From the NCBI GenBank assembly GCA_003284565.1, contig QBXO01000015.1, positions 1-39,535 on the forward strand: a stretch of 39,535 nt of DNA, given 5' to 3'. The stretch is from SAR116 cluster bacterium AG-321-K23 (GTDB lineage Bacteria > Pseudomonadota > Alphaproteobacteria > Puniceispirillales > Marisalimonadaceae). This document shows, in pieces, positions 16,841-25,213 of this stretch. The notes below the pieces were generated by a model. That model made no database searches. It was not told the DNA's origin and was given only the letters and a program-made list of their open reading frames with translations. The first letter of the stretch is position 1; each line of letters opens with the position of its first letter. Made by a program: the position numbers and the translations under genes.

Positions 16841-19513
16841 CTAAATTTTAAGTTTAATGTAATCTTTTATCTTATTAATAGCTTGTAGACTATTTTTTGG
16901 ATCTGATCCTCCAGATTGAGCCATATCCGGTCTTCCACCACCTCCTTTACCTCCTAAAATAGCTGAAACTTCATTCACCATTTCTACTGCACTTAATTTA
17001 GAAGTGAGTGATTTATCGACAGCAACTACTATAGAAGCTTTATTATCAATTTTACTAATTAAACAAACAATATTTGAATTATTGTTTTTGATAAAATTTT
17101 CGGCGTTAGGCTTTAAATCTTTAACTACTAAATCATCATATATTTTGTACTCAAATACTATTCCATTTATTGTTTCTTTAGTTGAATTATAATCATAATT
17201 AAGATGTGATTTATTTTTAAGAAGTTTTAATTCTTTGTTCATTTTTTGATTTTCTGAGACTAATTGCTCAATTTTTTTTGTGACTTGAGTACTATTTGTT
17301 TTTAGAGAAGAAGATATATATCTAATTTTATCTATCTCGTTGTTATAATAGTTTATTGCAGCCATATTTGTTAAGGCTTCAATTCTACGAACTCCAGATG
17401 AAACACCAGTCTCTGATAATATTTTAAAGGTTGAAATTTCAGAAGTGTTTTTTACGTGTGTGCCTCCACATAATTCAACTGACCAAGCCTCTCTTTGATT
17501 ATCTATACTTTTTCCAATTGATACTACCCTCACTTCATCTCCATATTTTTCACCAAATAGAGCTATAGCTCCTTTTTCAATAGCCTTATCAGGAGACATA
17601 ACTTTAGTGGTAACTTTGTCATTACAAAATATTCTATAATTTACTTCATCTTCAATTTCTTTAATTAATTCTGAAGAAATTGGTTTTTGATGACTAAAAT
17701 CAAATCTCAGTTTTTCATCAGTTACCAATGAACCTTTTTGAGCGACATGCAAACCTAATTTTTGTCTTAATGCTTCATGAAGAAGATGAGTTGCTGAATG
17801 ATGTGAACATATTTGTTTTCTGAAATCTAAATCTATTACTTGGTTGATTATATCTCCAACTGTAATTTTTCCTGATACAATTTCTATTGTTGAAACAAAT
17901 ATAATTTTACCGTTTCCAACAGTAATTTTTTTAGAATTTAATATATTAGCCTTGAAATTTTTTCCTATTATTAACCCTTTATCAGATATCTGGCCACCAG
18001 ATTCAGCATAAAAAATTGTCTCATTGCATATAATATCAACTTTTTCATTTTCGAAAACATTATCGTAAATTTTATTATTTTTTATAATTAAATCAATTTT
18101 AGTTTCAAAAGTATTTTCATCATATCCTCTAAAGTTAGTAGGTGGTAAATCTAATAATAATCTTAAAATATCTTGATTATAAGCATCATCACCCGAACCT
18201 GACCAAGCCTGTCTTGCTTTAATTTTTTGTTCATTCATAGATTTTTCAAAACCCTGGTAATCAACCTTCCACCGATATGATTTTAAAACATCTTCTGTTA
18301 AATCTAATGGAAATCCGTAGGTGTCATACAATTCAAAAGCTTTTTGACCTGAAAGAACGCCTGGAGAAACTTTCTTGTCTATTTCATTCATTAATAAACT
18401 CATACCTCTATCAAGTGTATCTTTAAATTTAATTTCTTCATCCTTTATTGTGTTTTCTATTGTAACTTTTTGAGTAACTAATTCTGGAAAAGCATCGCCC
18501 ATTTGTTCAATTAAAGATTTAACTAACTTGAATATCACTGGATCACTTGCACCTAAAAGATGTGTGTGGCGCATTGCTCTTCTCATTATTCTTCTTAGTA
18601 CATATCCTCGTCCTTCATTGCTAGGTAAAACTCCATCTGCAATTAAAAAAGAAATTGATCTTAAATGATCCGCTACAACTCTATGAGATACAATATTATC
18701 TTTTGTTTTTTCTACACCTGTTACTAATGAAGAAGCCTCAACTAGATCTTTCATCATATCAGTCTCATAATTATTATGAGTGTTTTGCAGAACGGCTGAT
18801 ATTCTTTCTAAACCCATCCCTGTATCAATACTTGGCTTAGGTAAATTAACTCTTTCATTTATAGAAATTTGTTCATATTGCATAAACACTAAATTCCAAA
18901 TTTCAATAAATCTATCACCATCTTCATTTTTAGAACCAGGAGGTCCTCCTTCAACTAAAGGACCATGATCATAAAATATTTCTGAGCAAGGACCACAAGG
19001 ACCTGTGTCGCCCATACTCCAAAAATTATCACTAGTACTAATTTTGATTATTTTTTCATCACTTAATCCAGAAATTTTTTTCCATAAATTGTCAGCCTCT
19101 GTATCATCATGAAAAATTGTAACCAACAATTTTTCTTTTGGAAGACCATACTCTTTTGTTAACAATTCCCATGCTTGAAATATTGCTTTCTCTTTAAAAT
19201 AATCTCCAAATGAAAAATTACCTAACATTTCAAAAAATGTATGATGTCTAGCAGTTTTGCCTACATTTTCAAGATCATTATGCTTTCCACCAGCACGCAG
19301 ACACTTCTGTGAACTTACAGCTCTATTGTAGTCTCTAGTTTCTAGACCAGTAAAAACATTTTTAAACTGTACCATACCAGCATTAGTAAAAAGTAGAGTC
19401 GGATCATTGTTCGGTACAAGATTACTTGATGTTATAACCTCATGATCATTTTTACTAAAATAATTTATGAACTTTGAACGAATTGCATTTACTGAATTTT
19501 TAGTCTTATTCAT
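16841..19513 (-). CDS. alaS: Alanine--tRNA ligase
   Basis: It charges tRNA-Ala. At 890 residues it has the full domain set: a class II catalytic core (start KFINYFSKNDHEVITSSNLVPNNDPTLLFTNAGM), a tRNA-recognition middle, an editing domain with HHSATH (zinc ligands His572 and His576) and CGGTH (Cys682, His686), and a C-Ala domain ending in the glycine-rich GGKGGGGRPDMAQSGG. All editing ligands are present, so serine and glycine proofreading should be intact. It lies 70 bases downstream of recA, an arrangement common in bacteria. It may be read from recA or from a weak promoter in that spacer; I see no strong one. Confidence 0.97.
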   Translation of the reverse strand: MNKTKNSVNAIRSKFINYFSKNDHEVITSSNLVPNNDPTLLFTNAGMVQFKNVFTGLETRDYNRAVSSQKCLRAGGKHNDLENVGKTARHHTFFEMLGNFSFGDYFKEKAIFQAWELLTKEYGLPKEKLLVTIFHDDTEADNLWKKISGLSDEKIIKISTSDNFWSMGDTGPCGPCSEIFYDHGPLVEGGPPGSKNEDGDRFIEIWNLVFMQYEQISINERVNLPKPSIDTGMGLERISAVLQNTHNNYETDMMKDLVEASSLVTGVEKTKDNIVSHRVVADHLRSISFLIADGVLPSNEGRGYVLRRIMRRAMRHTHLLGASDPVIFKLVKSLIEQMGDAFPELVTQKVTIENTIKDEEIKFKDTLDRGMSLLMNEIDKKVSPGVLSGQKAFELYDTYGFPLDLTEDVLKSYRWKVDYQGFEKSMNEQKIKARQAWSGSGDDAYNQDILRLLLDLPPTNFRGYDENTFETKIDLIIKNNKIYDNVFENEKVDIICNETIFYAESGGQISDKGLIIGKNFKANILNSKKITVGNGKIIFVSTIEIVSGKITVGDIINQVIDLDFRKQICSHHSATHLLHEALRQKLGLHVAQKGSLVTDEKLRFDFSHQKPISSELIKEIEDEVNYRIFCNDKVTTKVMSPDKAIEKGAIALFGEKYGDEVRVVSIGKSIDNQREAWSVELCGGTHVKNTSEISTFKILSETGVSSGVRRIEALTNMAAINYYNNEIDKIRYISSSLKTNSTQVTKKIEQLVSENQKMNKELKLLKNKSHLNYDYNSTKETINGIVFEYKIYDDLVVKDLKPNAENFIKNNNSNIVCLISKIDNKASIVVAVDKSLTSKLSAVEMVNEVSAILGGKGGGGRPDMAQSGGSDPKNSLQAINKIKDYIKLKI

Positions 19514-19583
19514 GTGTTAAACTAGCTTATTATCTACACCTCTTGATAACATCAATTTAACAAAATACAAAACTTCAATAAAA

Positions 19584-20654
19584 TTATTTTTCTTCTTCAG
19601 GAATTTGTTGGTCTGGATTCATTAAAATTTCCTCAACTAGAACTGTATTTCCTTTAATTTTGTCCTCTATTTCTGTAGCGATTTCAGAATTTTCATTAAG
19701 AAAATTTTTAACATTTTCTCTTCCTTGACCTATCCTTTGATCTTTATATGAAAACCATGACCCAGATTTCTCAATTATATCTGCAGATACTCCTAGATCA
19801 ACTATCTCTCCATTTTTAGAAATACCTTCACCATACATAATATCAAACTCAACCGTTCTAAATGGAGGTGCAACCTTATTTTTTACAACTTTTACTCTGG
19901 TTTGATTCCCTATTATATCATCTTTGTCTTTAATTGCTCCTATTCTTCTTATATCCAATCTAACAGATGCATAAAACTTAAGGGCATTCCCACCTGAAGT
20001 TGTTTCTGGGTTACCAAACATAATTCCTATTTTTTGTCTAATCTGGTTTATAAATATTACTAAACAATTAGATTTAGAAATTGATGAGGTTAACTTTCTT
20101 AAAGCTTGACTCATCAATCTAGCTTGTAAACCCATATGACTATCACCCATATCCCCTTCTAGTTCAGCTCTAGGAACTAATGCTGCTACAGAATCAACTA
20201 CTAAAACAGATATAGCCCCTGATCTAACTAATGTGTCAGCTATTTCTAATGCCTGTTCTCCAGCATCAGGTTGAGAAATTAATAGATCATCAATATTTAC
20301 TCCTAATTTTTTAGCATATACTGGGTCAAGAGCATGTTCTGCATCTACAAACGCACAAGTTCCACCTGTCTTTTGGGCTTCAGCAACTACGTGTAATGCT
20401 AAGGTTGTTTTCCCTGAGCTTTCAGGTCCATAAATTTCTACAATTCTTCCTTTGGGCAATCCACCTATACCAAGAGCAATATCTAAACCTAGCGAACCTG
20501 TGGATATCGCTTGTACATCTAAATTTTCTCCAGATGTACCTAATTTCATAACAGAGCCTTTACCAAAAGCTTTCTCTATCTGTCCAATTGCAGACTCTAA
20601 AGCTATGTTTCTATCTTTATCTTGATTTGACATTTTAATAACCTCAGCACTCAT
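19584..20654 (-). CDS. recA: Recombinase RecA
   Basis: It forms filaments on single-stranded DNA, drives strand exchange and triggers LexA self-cleavage. It has 356 residues with Walker A GPESSGKT (76-83), the conserved [20 protein letters not shown] segment and the [38 protein letters not shown]-binding loop region. The acidic C-terminus is present. Two starts are possible: ATG 20654, preceded by AAGGAG, and ATG 20633, preceded by GAGG. I keep 20654. The upstream promoter with a LexA box implies DNA-damage induction. alaS follows on the same strand. Confidence 0.98.
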   Translation of the reverse strand: MSAEVIKMSNQDKDRNIALESAIGQIEKAFGKGSVMKLGTSGENLDVQAISTGSLGLDIALGIGGLPKGRIVEIYGPESSGKTTLALHVVAEAQKTGGTCAFVDAEHALDPVYAKKLGVNIDDLLISQPDAGEQALEIADTLVRSGAISVLVVDSVAALVPRAELEGDMGDSHMGLQARLMSQALRKLTSSISKSNCLVIFINQIRQKIGIMFGNPETTSGGNALKFYASVRLDIRRIGAIKDKDDIIGNQTRVKVVKNKVAPPFRTVEFDIMYGEGISKNGEIVDLGVSADIIEKSGSWFSYKDQRIGQGRENVKNFLNENSEIATEIEDKIKGNTVLVEEILMNPDQQIPEEEK

Positions 20655-20711
20655 TCCCTAACTCCTTACTGACATACGATTACAATACTTTCAACTAATA
20701 AATTAAAAGTG

Positions 20712-20740
20712 ATAATATTCACCTTTTGTTCACTTGTCAA
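20712..20740 (-). promoter_or_regulatory. recA sigma70 promoter
   Basis: On the minus strand a perfect -35 TTGACA (20740-20735), a 17-base spacer and a -10 TATTAT (20717-20712) lie upstream of recA. Transcription should start near 20705, leaving a leader of about 50 bases before the ATG at 20654. Confidence 0.85.
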
Positions 20741-20745
20741 CATAT

Positions 20746-20760
20746 GTTCTTGTTTTGTTC
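20746..20760. promoter_or_regulatory. LexA (SOS) box of alphaproteobacterial type
   Basis: The 15 bases gttcttgttttgttc form GTTC-N7-GTTC, the direct-repeat operator known for alphaproteobacterial LexA. It ends 5 bases upstream of the recA -35 hexamer, so bound LexA would cover or crowd the promoter. The lexA gene is not in this window. Confidence 0.85.
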
Positions 20761-20794
20761 TTTTTTACATTTAATTCATATTTGATTATAAAGA

Positions 20795-21289
20795 TTATTC
20801 GTCTTTGTGAATTTTTTCCATTTTTTCATGTCGTTCTTGTGCGTCAACACTTAGTGATGCAATTGGCCTTGCTTTCAAACGACCTAAGCCAATTGGTTCA
20901 CCCGTTTCTTCACAAAATCCATATGTTTTTAAATCTATTCTTCTTAAAGCAGCGTCGATTTTGCTAATTAGTTTTCTTTCCCTATCTCTAGTACGAAGCT
21001 GAATAGATGCGTCTGATTCTACTTGAGCTCTATCAGCTATATCAGGTCTTTGCAAACCTTCAGCAGATAAGGTACCTTTTGTATCAGTCGCCTCGTCAAG
21101 CAACTCTAATTTCCAATTGAGTAATTTTTGTCTAAAATACTCAAGTTGATTGTCATTCATAAATTCTTCGTCAACAGAAGGAATATAATCTTCAGGTAGA
21201 ATTATTCTATTTCCTAGTAAACCACCTCTATCGGCACCGTTTGCAAAGTTTTCATCTGTTGTTTCTGATTTTTTTTCTAATGAGCTCAC
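20795..21289 (-). CDS. dksA: DksA-type RNA polymerase regulator
   Basis: DksA enters the RNA polymerase secondary channel and, with ppGpp, retunes stable RNA and biosynthetic promoters. The coiled-coil tip carries the DxxDxA motif (DIADRA) essential in E. coli DksA. The C-terminal globular part reads YGFCEETGEP...SLSVDAQ, so of the four classical zinc cysteines only one remains (C, T, S, A). This pattern is known from alphaproteobacterial DksA and is not damage. I place the start at GTG 21289, with GGAAAG 7 bases before it; TTG 21304 overlaps that site. The extra 30 or so N-terminal residues before LPEDYIPS look poorly conserved, so a later start is possible. Confidence 0.93.
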   Translation of the reverse strand: MSSLEKKSETTDENFANGADRGGLLGNRIILPEDYIPSVDEEFMNDNQLEYFRQKLLNWKLELLDEATDTKGTLSAEGLQRPDIADRAQVESDASIQLRTRDRERKLISKIDAALRRIDLKTYGFCEETGEPIGLGRLKARPIASLSVDAQERHEKMEKIHKDE

Positions 21290-21320
21290 ATTTATACTTT
21301 CCAAATTTTAAATAAAGACT

Positions 21321-21348
21321 GTTATATAAAAACTTAAAAAAAGTTCAA
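21321..21348 (-). promoter_or_regulatory. Probable dksA promoter
   Basis: Minus-strand TTGAAC (21348-21343), a 16-base spacer and TATAAC (21326-21321) lie 32 bases before the proposed dksA start. The match to sigma70 consensus is good, though the region is AT-rich and chance matches are common. Confidence 0.55.
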
Positions 21349-21465
21349 GTAAGAAAATAAAAATTTAATTTTAGCTAAAATTATGTACTAAAAAATTTGA
21401 TAAATAATAAGTTGAAAATCTTAAATATAATATTATTTAATTATAATGATCGTGTAGGTAAAATC

Positions 21466-22686
21466 TTGAATTATTCAAATATATTTAAATCATCAATAAA
21501 TAAACTTAAGATTGAAGGTAGATACAGATATTTTAATGAAATTGAAAGAAAAGCTGGCAAACATCCTTATGCGTCATGGATATCGAAATCAAAGAATAAT
21601 GATATAATTGTCTGGTGCTCTAACGATTATTTAGGTATGAGTCAAAATAAACTTGTTGTAAATTCAATGATAGATTCAGTAAAAAATATGGGTACTGGAT
21701 CAGGTGGGACACGAAATATATCCGGAAACAGTAGTGCTATTGTAAATTTAGAAAACGAACTTGCTGATCTTCATTCAAAAGAGAAAGCTGTTGTATTTTC
21801 ATCTGGATATGTTGCAAACGAATCAGCATTGAGTACACTTTTGAATATTTTAAAAGAACCAGTCGTTTTTTCTGACGAAAAAAATCATGCATCCATAATT
21901 TCAGGTATAAAAAAATCAAAAGCTTCAAAAGAAATTTTTAAACATAACGATTTAAACGATTTAGAAAATTTATTAAAAAAATATCCTGAAAAAAAACCTA
22001 AAATTATTGTATTTGAATCAATTTATTCTATGGATGGTGATTTTGGAGATATCTGTGGGATATCAAAAATAGCAAAAAAATATAATGCGTTAACTTATTT
22101 AGATGAAGTTCATGCAGTTGGTATGTACGGCAAAAAGGGGTCAGGTCTAGCTGAAGAGTTAGATCTGCAAAACTCTATTGATATAATACAAGGAACATTA
22201 GGAAAAGCATTTGGAACAATGGGTGGATATATCACATCTTCAAACATAATTTGTGACACTATAAGGAGTTATGCTAGTGGATATATATTTACAACAGCAT
22301 TACCGCCTGCTCTAGCTAACGCAGCTACCACATCTATCTGTTATTTAAAAGAATCGGATAAAGAAAGAAAACTACAACAAAAAAACACACTATTACTTAA
22401 AAAATATTTAGCAAATCAAAACATAGATTTTATTGATAACAAAAGCCATATCGTTCCAATTATGGTTAATGATCCAATAAGATGTAAAGAAATTAGCAAT
22501 ATTTTGTTAAATGAGTTTAAACATTACATACAACCAATAAATTATCCAACTGTTCCAGTTGGTACTGAAAGATTAAGAGTTACACCAGGGCCTTTACATT
22601 CAGAAAAAATGATTTCTGATTTAACTATTGCTCTTAAATATGCTTTCAAAAAAACTCAAAATATAAATTTTAAAAAACATGCTTAA
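21466..22686 (+). CDS. hemA: 5-aminolevulinate synthase
   Basis: It condenses glycine and succinyl-CoA to 5-aminolevulinate, the first step of the C4 heme pathway used by alphaproteobacteria and mitochondria. The start is most likely TTG 21466 (MNYSNIFKSSINKLKIEGRYRYF), which matches the family N-terminus and has AGG 8-10 bases upstream; the frame stays open back to 21397 but that part looks non-coding. The product has 406 residues. WCSNDYLGM and GSGGTRNISGN near the N-terminus and the PLP lysine K247 in GTLGKAFG are intact. The alternative, a different alpha-oxoamine synthase such as glycine C-acetyltransferase, is less likely given the EGRYRYFNEIER opening and the adjacent hemH. Confidence 0.93.
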   Translation: MNYSNIFKSSINKLKIEGRYRYFNEIERKAGKHPYASWISKSKNNDIIVWCSNDYLGMSQNKLVVNSMIDSVKNMGTGSGGTRNISGNSSAIVNLENELADLHSKEKAVVFSSGYVANESALSTLLNILKEPVVFSDEKNHASIISGIKKSKASKEIFKHNDLNDLENLLKKYPEKKPKIIVFESIYSMDGDFGDICGISKIAKKYNALTYLDEVHAVGMYGKKGSGLAEELDLQNSIDIIQGTLGKAFGTMGGYITSSNIICDTIRSYASGYIFTTALPPALANAATTSICYLKESDKERKLQQKNTLLLKKYLANQNIDFIDNKSHIVPIMVNDPIRCKEISNILLNEFKHYIQPINYPTVPVGTERLRVTPGPLHSEKMISDLTIALKYAFKKTQNINFKKHA

Positions 22687-22808
22687 AACATTTTTTTAGT
22701 TAGCTTGAAATTAAATCAACAATACACATATTAAAATCATGTATCCAAAATATAAAAAAACTATGAATAAACTTACAAGTATATTATAAATTGTTTAATA
22801 ATTTAATT

Positions 22809-23927
22809 ATGAATAATCAATACGCACACCCAAAAAGAAAAACAAAAGTTGTATTTGTTCAACTTGGTTCGCCTTCTAAACCAACAACAAAGGCATTAAG
22901 AAAATATTTGAGAGAATTTTTAGGAGATCCTAGAGTAATTGATATAAATCCTTGGATTTGGAAGATAATATTAAATTTTTTTGTATTACCCTTCCGGCCA
23001 CAAAAGTCTGCAAAACTTTACGCTAGAATTTGGGATGGTAAAAGTTTTCCTTTAATAACAAATACAAGAGATTTTACAAAAAATGTAAGTCAAGAGTTAA
23101 AAAAGATTGATAAAAATGGTTATGTTGAAGTCAATCATGCTTTTTTATTGTCACCTCCATATGTAAACGAAGTTTACGATAGTTGGGAAGAAGACTTAAA
23201 AAATGGAGTTGGTGCAACAAAACTTCTAGTTATACCCATGTTTCCTCAGTACTCTGAGAGTACAATAGCTTCAGGGATTGATGCTTTAGCTAAAGAGCTA
23301 TCAAAAAGAGTGAAGATACCAACTTTTGAAGTTATCACTAATTTCCATAGAACTCATGCTTTTATTGATAATTCAGTAAAATTAGTTGACAAAAAATTAA
23401 ATGAACTAAAAAGACTTGGGAAAAAAATTGATAGCTTAATTATTACATTTCATGGCATGCAAAAAAGAAGAATTGTTAAAAAAGGTGATGACTACTATAG
23501 ACATTGTTTTGAAACATTTTGTCTCATAACTAATAAGTTAAAAAATATTAAACCAGATCAATGTTTAATGAGTTTTCAAAGCCGATTTGGATCTGAAGAA
23601 TGGATAACTCCTTACACAGAAAATGTCGTTGAAGAATTGATTTCTAAAGGGAAAAAAGAGATTGCAATATATTCTCCAAGCTTTGTCGCTGATTGTCTTG
23701 AAACTACTGATGAACTTGGTCATGAATTGGTTAATGAAGCTAAAGAATGGGGAGGTAATATCTACCCAATAGAATGTCTTAATACAAATAAGGATTGGTG
23801 TAAGGACTTTGCTAATTATACTTTTATACAAGCAGAGGGGTCTGCACAGGATAAAGAAGACATAGAATACGTAGTCGAAGAAAAATTTTACCGTAATATG
23901 CCACAACAGATAATGAATAAAGTATAG
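22809..23927 (+). CDS. hemH: Ferrochelatase
   Basis: It inserts Fe2+ into protoporphyrin IX, the last step of heme synthesis, at the inner face of the membrane. I start at ATG 22809 (MNNQYAHPKRKTKVVFVQLGSP), giving 372 residues; TTG 22791 is the alternative. The active-site histidine H215 lies in FHGMQKRRIVKKGDDYYRHC, and the later segments MSFQSRFGSEEWITPYTE and SPSFVADCLETTDELG are typical. No clear ribosome site precedes the ATG. It follows hemA by 122 bases, linking the first and last heme enzymes; a separate promoter in that spacer is possible. Confidence 0.95.
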   Translation: MNNQYAHPKRKTKVVFVQLGSPSKPTTKALRKYLREFLGDPRVIDINPWIWKIILNFFVLPFRPQKSAKLYARIWDGKSFPLITNTRDFTKNVSQELKKIDKNGYVEVNHAFLLSPPYVNEVYDSWEEDLKNGVGATKLLVIPMFPQYSESTIASGIDALAKELSKRVKIPTFEVITNFHRTHAFIDNSVKLVDKKLNELKRLGKKIDSLIITFHGMQKRRIVKKGDDYYRHCFETFCLITNKLKNIKPDQCLMSFQSRFGSEEWITPYTENVVEELISKGKKEIAIYSPSFVADCLETTDELGHELVNEAKEWGGNIYPIECLNTNKDWCKDFANYTFIQAEGSAQDKEDIEYVVEEKFYRNMPQQIMNKV

Positions 23928-23993
23928 TTTTAAATACGTTAACCAAAAAGTATTCTAAGTTGAGCTGAGTCATGAATTTTTCATATTTAAAAC
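23927..23993. repeat. Inverted repeat between hemH and tRNA-Gly
   Basis: GTTTTAAAT (23927-23935) and ATTTAAAAC (23985-23993) are perfect 9-base inverted copies 49 bases apart. A small inner hairpin, ATGAA-ttt-TTCAT, occupies 23972-23984. No T-run follows, so it is not a standard terminator. It may be chance in AT-rich DNA. Confidence 0.35.
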
Positions 23994-23997
23994 GGTA

Positions 23998-24026
23998 TTT
24001 ACAATCATAATCTTATAGCATATAAA
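23998..24026 (+). promoter_or_regulatory. tRNA-Gly promoter
   Basis: TTTACA (23998-24003), a 17-base spacer and TATAAA (24021-24026) end 10 bases before the first base of tRNA-Gly. Start of transcription is expected near 24033, leaving a very short 5' leader for RNase P to remove. Confidence 0.7.
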
Positions 24027-24036
24027 TTATCAGTAA

Positions 24037-24110
24037 GCGGGTATTGTGTAGTGGTAAGACCTTAGCCTTCCAAGCTAATGACGCGAGTTCGATTCTCGCT
24101 ACCCGCTCCA
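24037..24110 (+). tRNA. tRNA-Gly (anticodon TCC)
   Basis: A complete cloverleaf is present: acceptor GCGGGTA with TACCCGC, anticodon stem TTAGC/GCTAA around loop CTTCCAA (anticodon TCC, reading GGA and GGG), and T arm GCGAG-TTCGATT-CTCGC. The discriminator is T and CCA is encoded. The last 18 bases plus the following T (24093-24111) recur at 24288-24306, marking this tRNA as a likely integration target. Confidence 0.96.
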
Positions 24111-24306
24111 TCTAATGTAAATCAGTCGCCCTAAGTAGTTGATATGTAAGCATATTTTGTAATGTGTGCTTAAAGGGTAGACCAAACGGTAGATCATTTT
24201 GTGCCTGTTGACACAGATTCAGTAATACATAAACTGAGGGTAGAGCTTGTATTCAACTACAAGTGGTGCACTGTAGATGAGCATAACTTCTCGCTACCCG
24301 CTCCAT
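24093..24306 (+). repeat. Direct repeat of the tRNA-Gly 3' end (att-like pair)
   Basis: The 19 bases ttctcgctacccgctccat occur at 24093-24111, as the T-arm/acceptor/CCA end of tRNA-Gly plus one base, and again at 24288-24306, exactly 195 bases later. The bases on either side differ, so the copies are bounded at 19 bp. An intact tRNA with an orphan copy of its 3' end downstream is the usual footprint of site-specific integration into a tRNA gene. No integrase is present. The second copy ends one base before the stop codon of the convergent EamA gene. Confidence 0.85.
24112..24287. other. Structured non-coding segment between the tRNA-Gly repeats
   Basis: No frame of any size is visible here. 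Several hairpins can be drawn on the plus strand: AAGCATAT with ATGTGTGCTT (near 24148-24171, using G-U pairs), TTCAGT with ACTGAG (near 24218-24238), and CTTGTA-ttcaac-TACAAG (24246-24263). GGGTAGA occurs twice, at 24175-24181 and 24238-24244, and either copy could pair with CTACCC in the downstream repeat (24294-24299). With the second copy this would give a crude tRNA-like fold ending in CCA. It could be a remnant or minimal tRNA-bounded element, or a small RNA; I cannot assign a family. Confidence 0.5.
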
Positions 24307-25191
24307 TCAAGTATGTTGGCTCTCTTTTTTATTTTGTTGTAAAAAAAGAGTAAAAAAAACACTTAATAATATAATAAAACCTCCTATGACGGTAATAAAA
24401 GATGGATTTTTTTCATACCATAAAAAATTCAAGATGATTGAAATTGGCGGAATTAAATAAAGAAACAACGAAGCTTTATTGGCTCCATAATAACCCACCG
24501 AATAAGTCCAAGTTAAATAACCTAATGCAGTAGGAAAAAATGCCAACCATAAATAAGTTAATTTAATATCATTGGATGATTGAGAAATAAAGTTATACAT
24601 TTCTGGAAACCAAAATAACATGGGAACAGTTCCAAAAATAATCGTATAGGCAGTAGAAGTTATTGCACCATATATCAAAATCAAAGGCTTTACTAAATGA
24701 AAATAAATTGCAGTTAAGATAGCTGCAAACAAAATCAAGCTTGCCCCACTACCTATCTTTAATCCACCTTCTTGATCAAAGGATATTAAACCAACCCCAA
24801 ACATACAAATAATTATTCCTAACCAATGTATATATGAAACCTTTTGTTTCAAAATAAAAAAACCAATTAACGCTGTAAATAATGGGTTACAATTGACAAT
24901 GAAACTACTTGCTCCAGCTGACACACTCTCTTGTCCATGGTTAAGAAATACATTATATAAAAAAATACCAATAAAACCTGCAAAAAAGTAACGTAATAAA
25001 TGGTTTAATTTTACCTTTTGTTTATAATTATTAATGCACCAAATAACAGAAAGAAAAGCTGCAAGTGAAAATCTTCCAGCAGCCAAAATAAAAGGATTTG
25101 AAGTTTCTAAAAGAAATGACATTGCTGGAAACGAAGATCCCCAAAAAAAAATAGTAGAAGATATAGCTAATATTGGAACTATTTTTTTCAT
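24307..25191 (-). CDS. EamA/DMT-family permease
   Basis: This is a drug/metabolite transporter superfamily membrane protein, usually an exporter or importer of amino acids or other small metabolites. The 294 residues show about ten hydrophobic helices in two EamA repeats (WGSSFPAMSFLLE near the N-terminus; PLILIYGAITSTAYTII starting the second half). Its C-terminus is short and ends KKESQHT. The stop codon begins one base after the orphan tRNA-Gly repeat at 24306, so that junction forms the gene's boundary. It lies 22 bases after the binding-protein-like gene and is probably co-transcribed with it. Substrate is unknown. Confidence 0.9.
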   Translation of the reverse strand: MKKIVPILAISSTIFFWGSSFPAMSFLLETSNPFILAAGRFSLAAFLSVIWCINNYKQKVKLNHLLRYFFAGFIGIFLYNVFLNHGQESVSAGASSFIVNCNPLFTALIGFFILKQKVSYIHWLGIIICMFGVGLISFDQEGGLKIGSGASLILFAAILTAIYFHLVKPLILIYGAITSTAYTIIFGTVPMLFWFPEMYNFISQSSNDIKLTYLWLAFFPTALGYLTWTYSVGYYGANKASLFLYLIPPISIILNFLWYEKNPSFITVIGGFIILLSVFFTLFLQQNKKESQHT

Positions 25192-25213
25192 TAATTATTT
25201 AATAATAAATTTT

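Noticed and set aside
24232-24305. A degenerate second tRNA-Gly gene upstream of the orphan 3' copy
   Set aside because: Aligned to tRNA-Gly, identity is confined to the last 19 bases; the preceding part does not form a D arm or Gly anticodon arm, so a decayed tandem tRNA is less likely than an att-like copy.
24112-24306. The segment after tRNA-Gly as part of a permuted tmRNA, 6S RNA or SRP RNA
   Set aside because: No tag-peptide frame, no tRNA-Ala-like acceptor with G-U pair, and no long irregular hairpin typical of 6S or SRP RNA could be drawn.
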